From UBA8687 sp964564655 (GTDB lineage: Bacteria > Nitrospinota > Nitrospinia > Nitrospinales > VA-1): DNA of 60,422 nucleotides. The notes under the pieces were generated by a model. The model made no database searches. It saw only the letters and a list, made by a program, of their open reading frames with translations, and had not been told where the DNA came from. Shown here one piece after another: positions 60,081 to 60,422 of the stretch (the stretch's first letter is position 1; every line of letters begins with the position of its first letter). The DNA lies in assembly GCA_964564655.1 (NCBI GenBank), contig CAZMBO010000004.1, positions 1 to 60,422 of the forward strand, written 5' to 3'. The position numbers and the translations under genes were made by a program.

Positions 60081-60109
60081 TTGACATTTTGTGGGCTGAT
60101 TTTTATAAT
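60081..60109 (+). promoter_or_regulatory. Consensus sigma70 promoter for HU-like gene
   Basis: Perfect TTGACA (60081-60086), a 17 bp spacer and perfect TATAAT (60104-60109), 52 bp before the GTG start. Predicted to be very strong. Confidence 0.93.
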
Positions 60110-60161
60110 CCATCCAGTTCCAATAGCCCATTAATAGTAGTTAACACGGGGGGGTGTAACG

Positions 60162-60422
60162 GTGACAAAAGACGAATTGATAAACGCTGTTGTTAAAAGT
60201 TGTAGAAGTGACAACCTCACCAAGAGGTTGGCTGGAGATGTGGTGGATGCTGCTTTCGAACATATCTCGAAAGCGATTAAAAAAGAAAAACGATTTGCCT
60301 ATCCTAGCTTTGGAACATTTACAGTAAGATCAAGAAAAGCAAGAAAAGGTAGAAATCCGCAAACTGGTGAAGAAATTAAAATTAAGGCAAGTAAAACTGT
60401 TGGGTTTAAACCCGCTCCTACA
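60162..60422 (+). CDS. HU/IHF family DNA-binding protein (3' end cut by window edge)
   Basis: Histone-like protein that bends DNA as a dimer. 87 codons are visible: the helical start TKDELINAVVKSC, then DVVDAAFEHISKAIKKEKRF, the strand-turn YPSFGTFTVRSRKARKGRNP (the DNA-contacting arm begins here) followed by QTGEEIKIKASKTVGFKPAP. Only the last few residues are lost. The start is GTG 60162; a G-rich run (GGGGGGG, about 60148-60154) provides a weak ribosome binding site. Strong promoter and upstream repeats suggest abundant, regulated expression. Confidence 0.93.
   Translation, partial: MTKDELINAVVKSCRSDNLTKRLAGDVVDAAFEHISKAIKKEKRFAYPSFGTFTVRSRKARKGRNPQTGEEIKIKASKTVGFKPAPT

Noticed and set aside
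1..60422. CRISPR arrays, insertion sequences, toxin-antitoxin pairs, prophage genes
   Set aside because: No regularly spaced repeats, no transposase or integrase motifs. The HNH and PIN-like sequences are single genes without antitoxin partners.

Overview
The window is a 60.4 kb piece of a bacterial chromosome, moderately AT-rich, densely coded and free of recognisable insertion sequences, integrases, prophage genes or CRISPR arrays. It contains four runs of exactly 100 N (20952-21051, 22585-22684, 54150-54249, 57449-57548). These are scaffold joins of unknown true length, so this is a draft or metagenome-derived assembly. A diderm with meso-DAP peptidoglycan is indicated by the MurE DNPR motif, signal-peptide proteins and a System I cytochrome c maturation cluster. 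A diheme cytochrome c fused to a type II DMSO-reductase gamma-like domain recalls nitrite oxidoreductase-type enzymes. That, with the overall gene complement, makes a Nitrospinota-like (marine nitrite-oxidiser lineage) organism my best guess; this is inference and no marker gene proves it.

Region 1 (1-20.8 kb, all minus strand) is a near-complete dcw cell-wall/division cluster. In transcription order it reads mraZ, rsmH, ftsL, ftsI, murE, murF, mraY, murD, ftsW, murG, murC, murB, ddl, ftsQ, ftsA, ftsZ. After an inverted repeat it continues with a SprT-like metallopeptidase, an atypical PII protein, the PLP-binding protein YggS and proC (cut by the window edge). A sigma70-type promoter and AAAGTGT-type repeats, possible MraZ sites, lie in front of mraZ. 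Starts overlap tightly and several use TTG.

Region 2 (21.1-27.5 kb, plus strand) is a ccm operon: ccmE (Cys-type), ccmF (interrupted by a gap), ccmH, a short CcmI-like gene, ccmA, ccmB, ccmD (48 aa), ccmC and ccmG. It would supply heme ligation for the diheme cytochrome at 55.9-57.4 kb.

Region 3 (27.5-45.3 kb) is mixed housekeeping and accessory sequence on both strands: an NTF2-like protein, an orphan OppD/OppF pair, a secreted six-cysteine protein, exonuclease III, an M16C peptidase, a secreted Tpx lacking the resolving cysteine, a UDG-superfamily protein, MutS2, a lipoprotein esterase, DUF547, a HAD phosphatase, a degenerate parvulin, a PIN-domain/DegT aminotransferase fusion, HNH, DUF1566 and QueF.

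Region 4 (45.3-53.7 kb, plus strand) holds CIRCE-groES-groEL with a clear terminator, a DUF1343/NamZ-like protein, two tiny coupled membrane ORFs, then yqeY-dnaG-rpoD behind a strong promoter, and a CAU tRNA.

Region 5 (53.7-60.4 kb) holds a small gene broken by a gap, a coupled pair of small membrane proteins, a pyruvate-kinase-like C-terminal remnant, a sterol-desaturase-family protein, the cytochrome fusion, an MFS transporter, a small hypothetical protein, peptide deformylase, and an HU-like gene with a consensus promoter that runs off the window.
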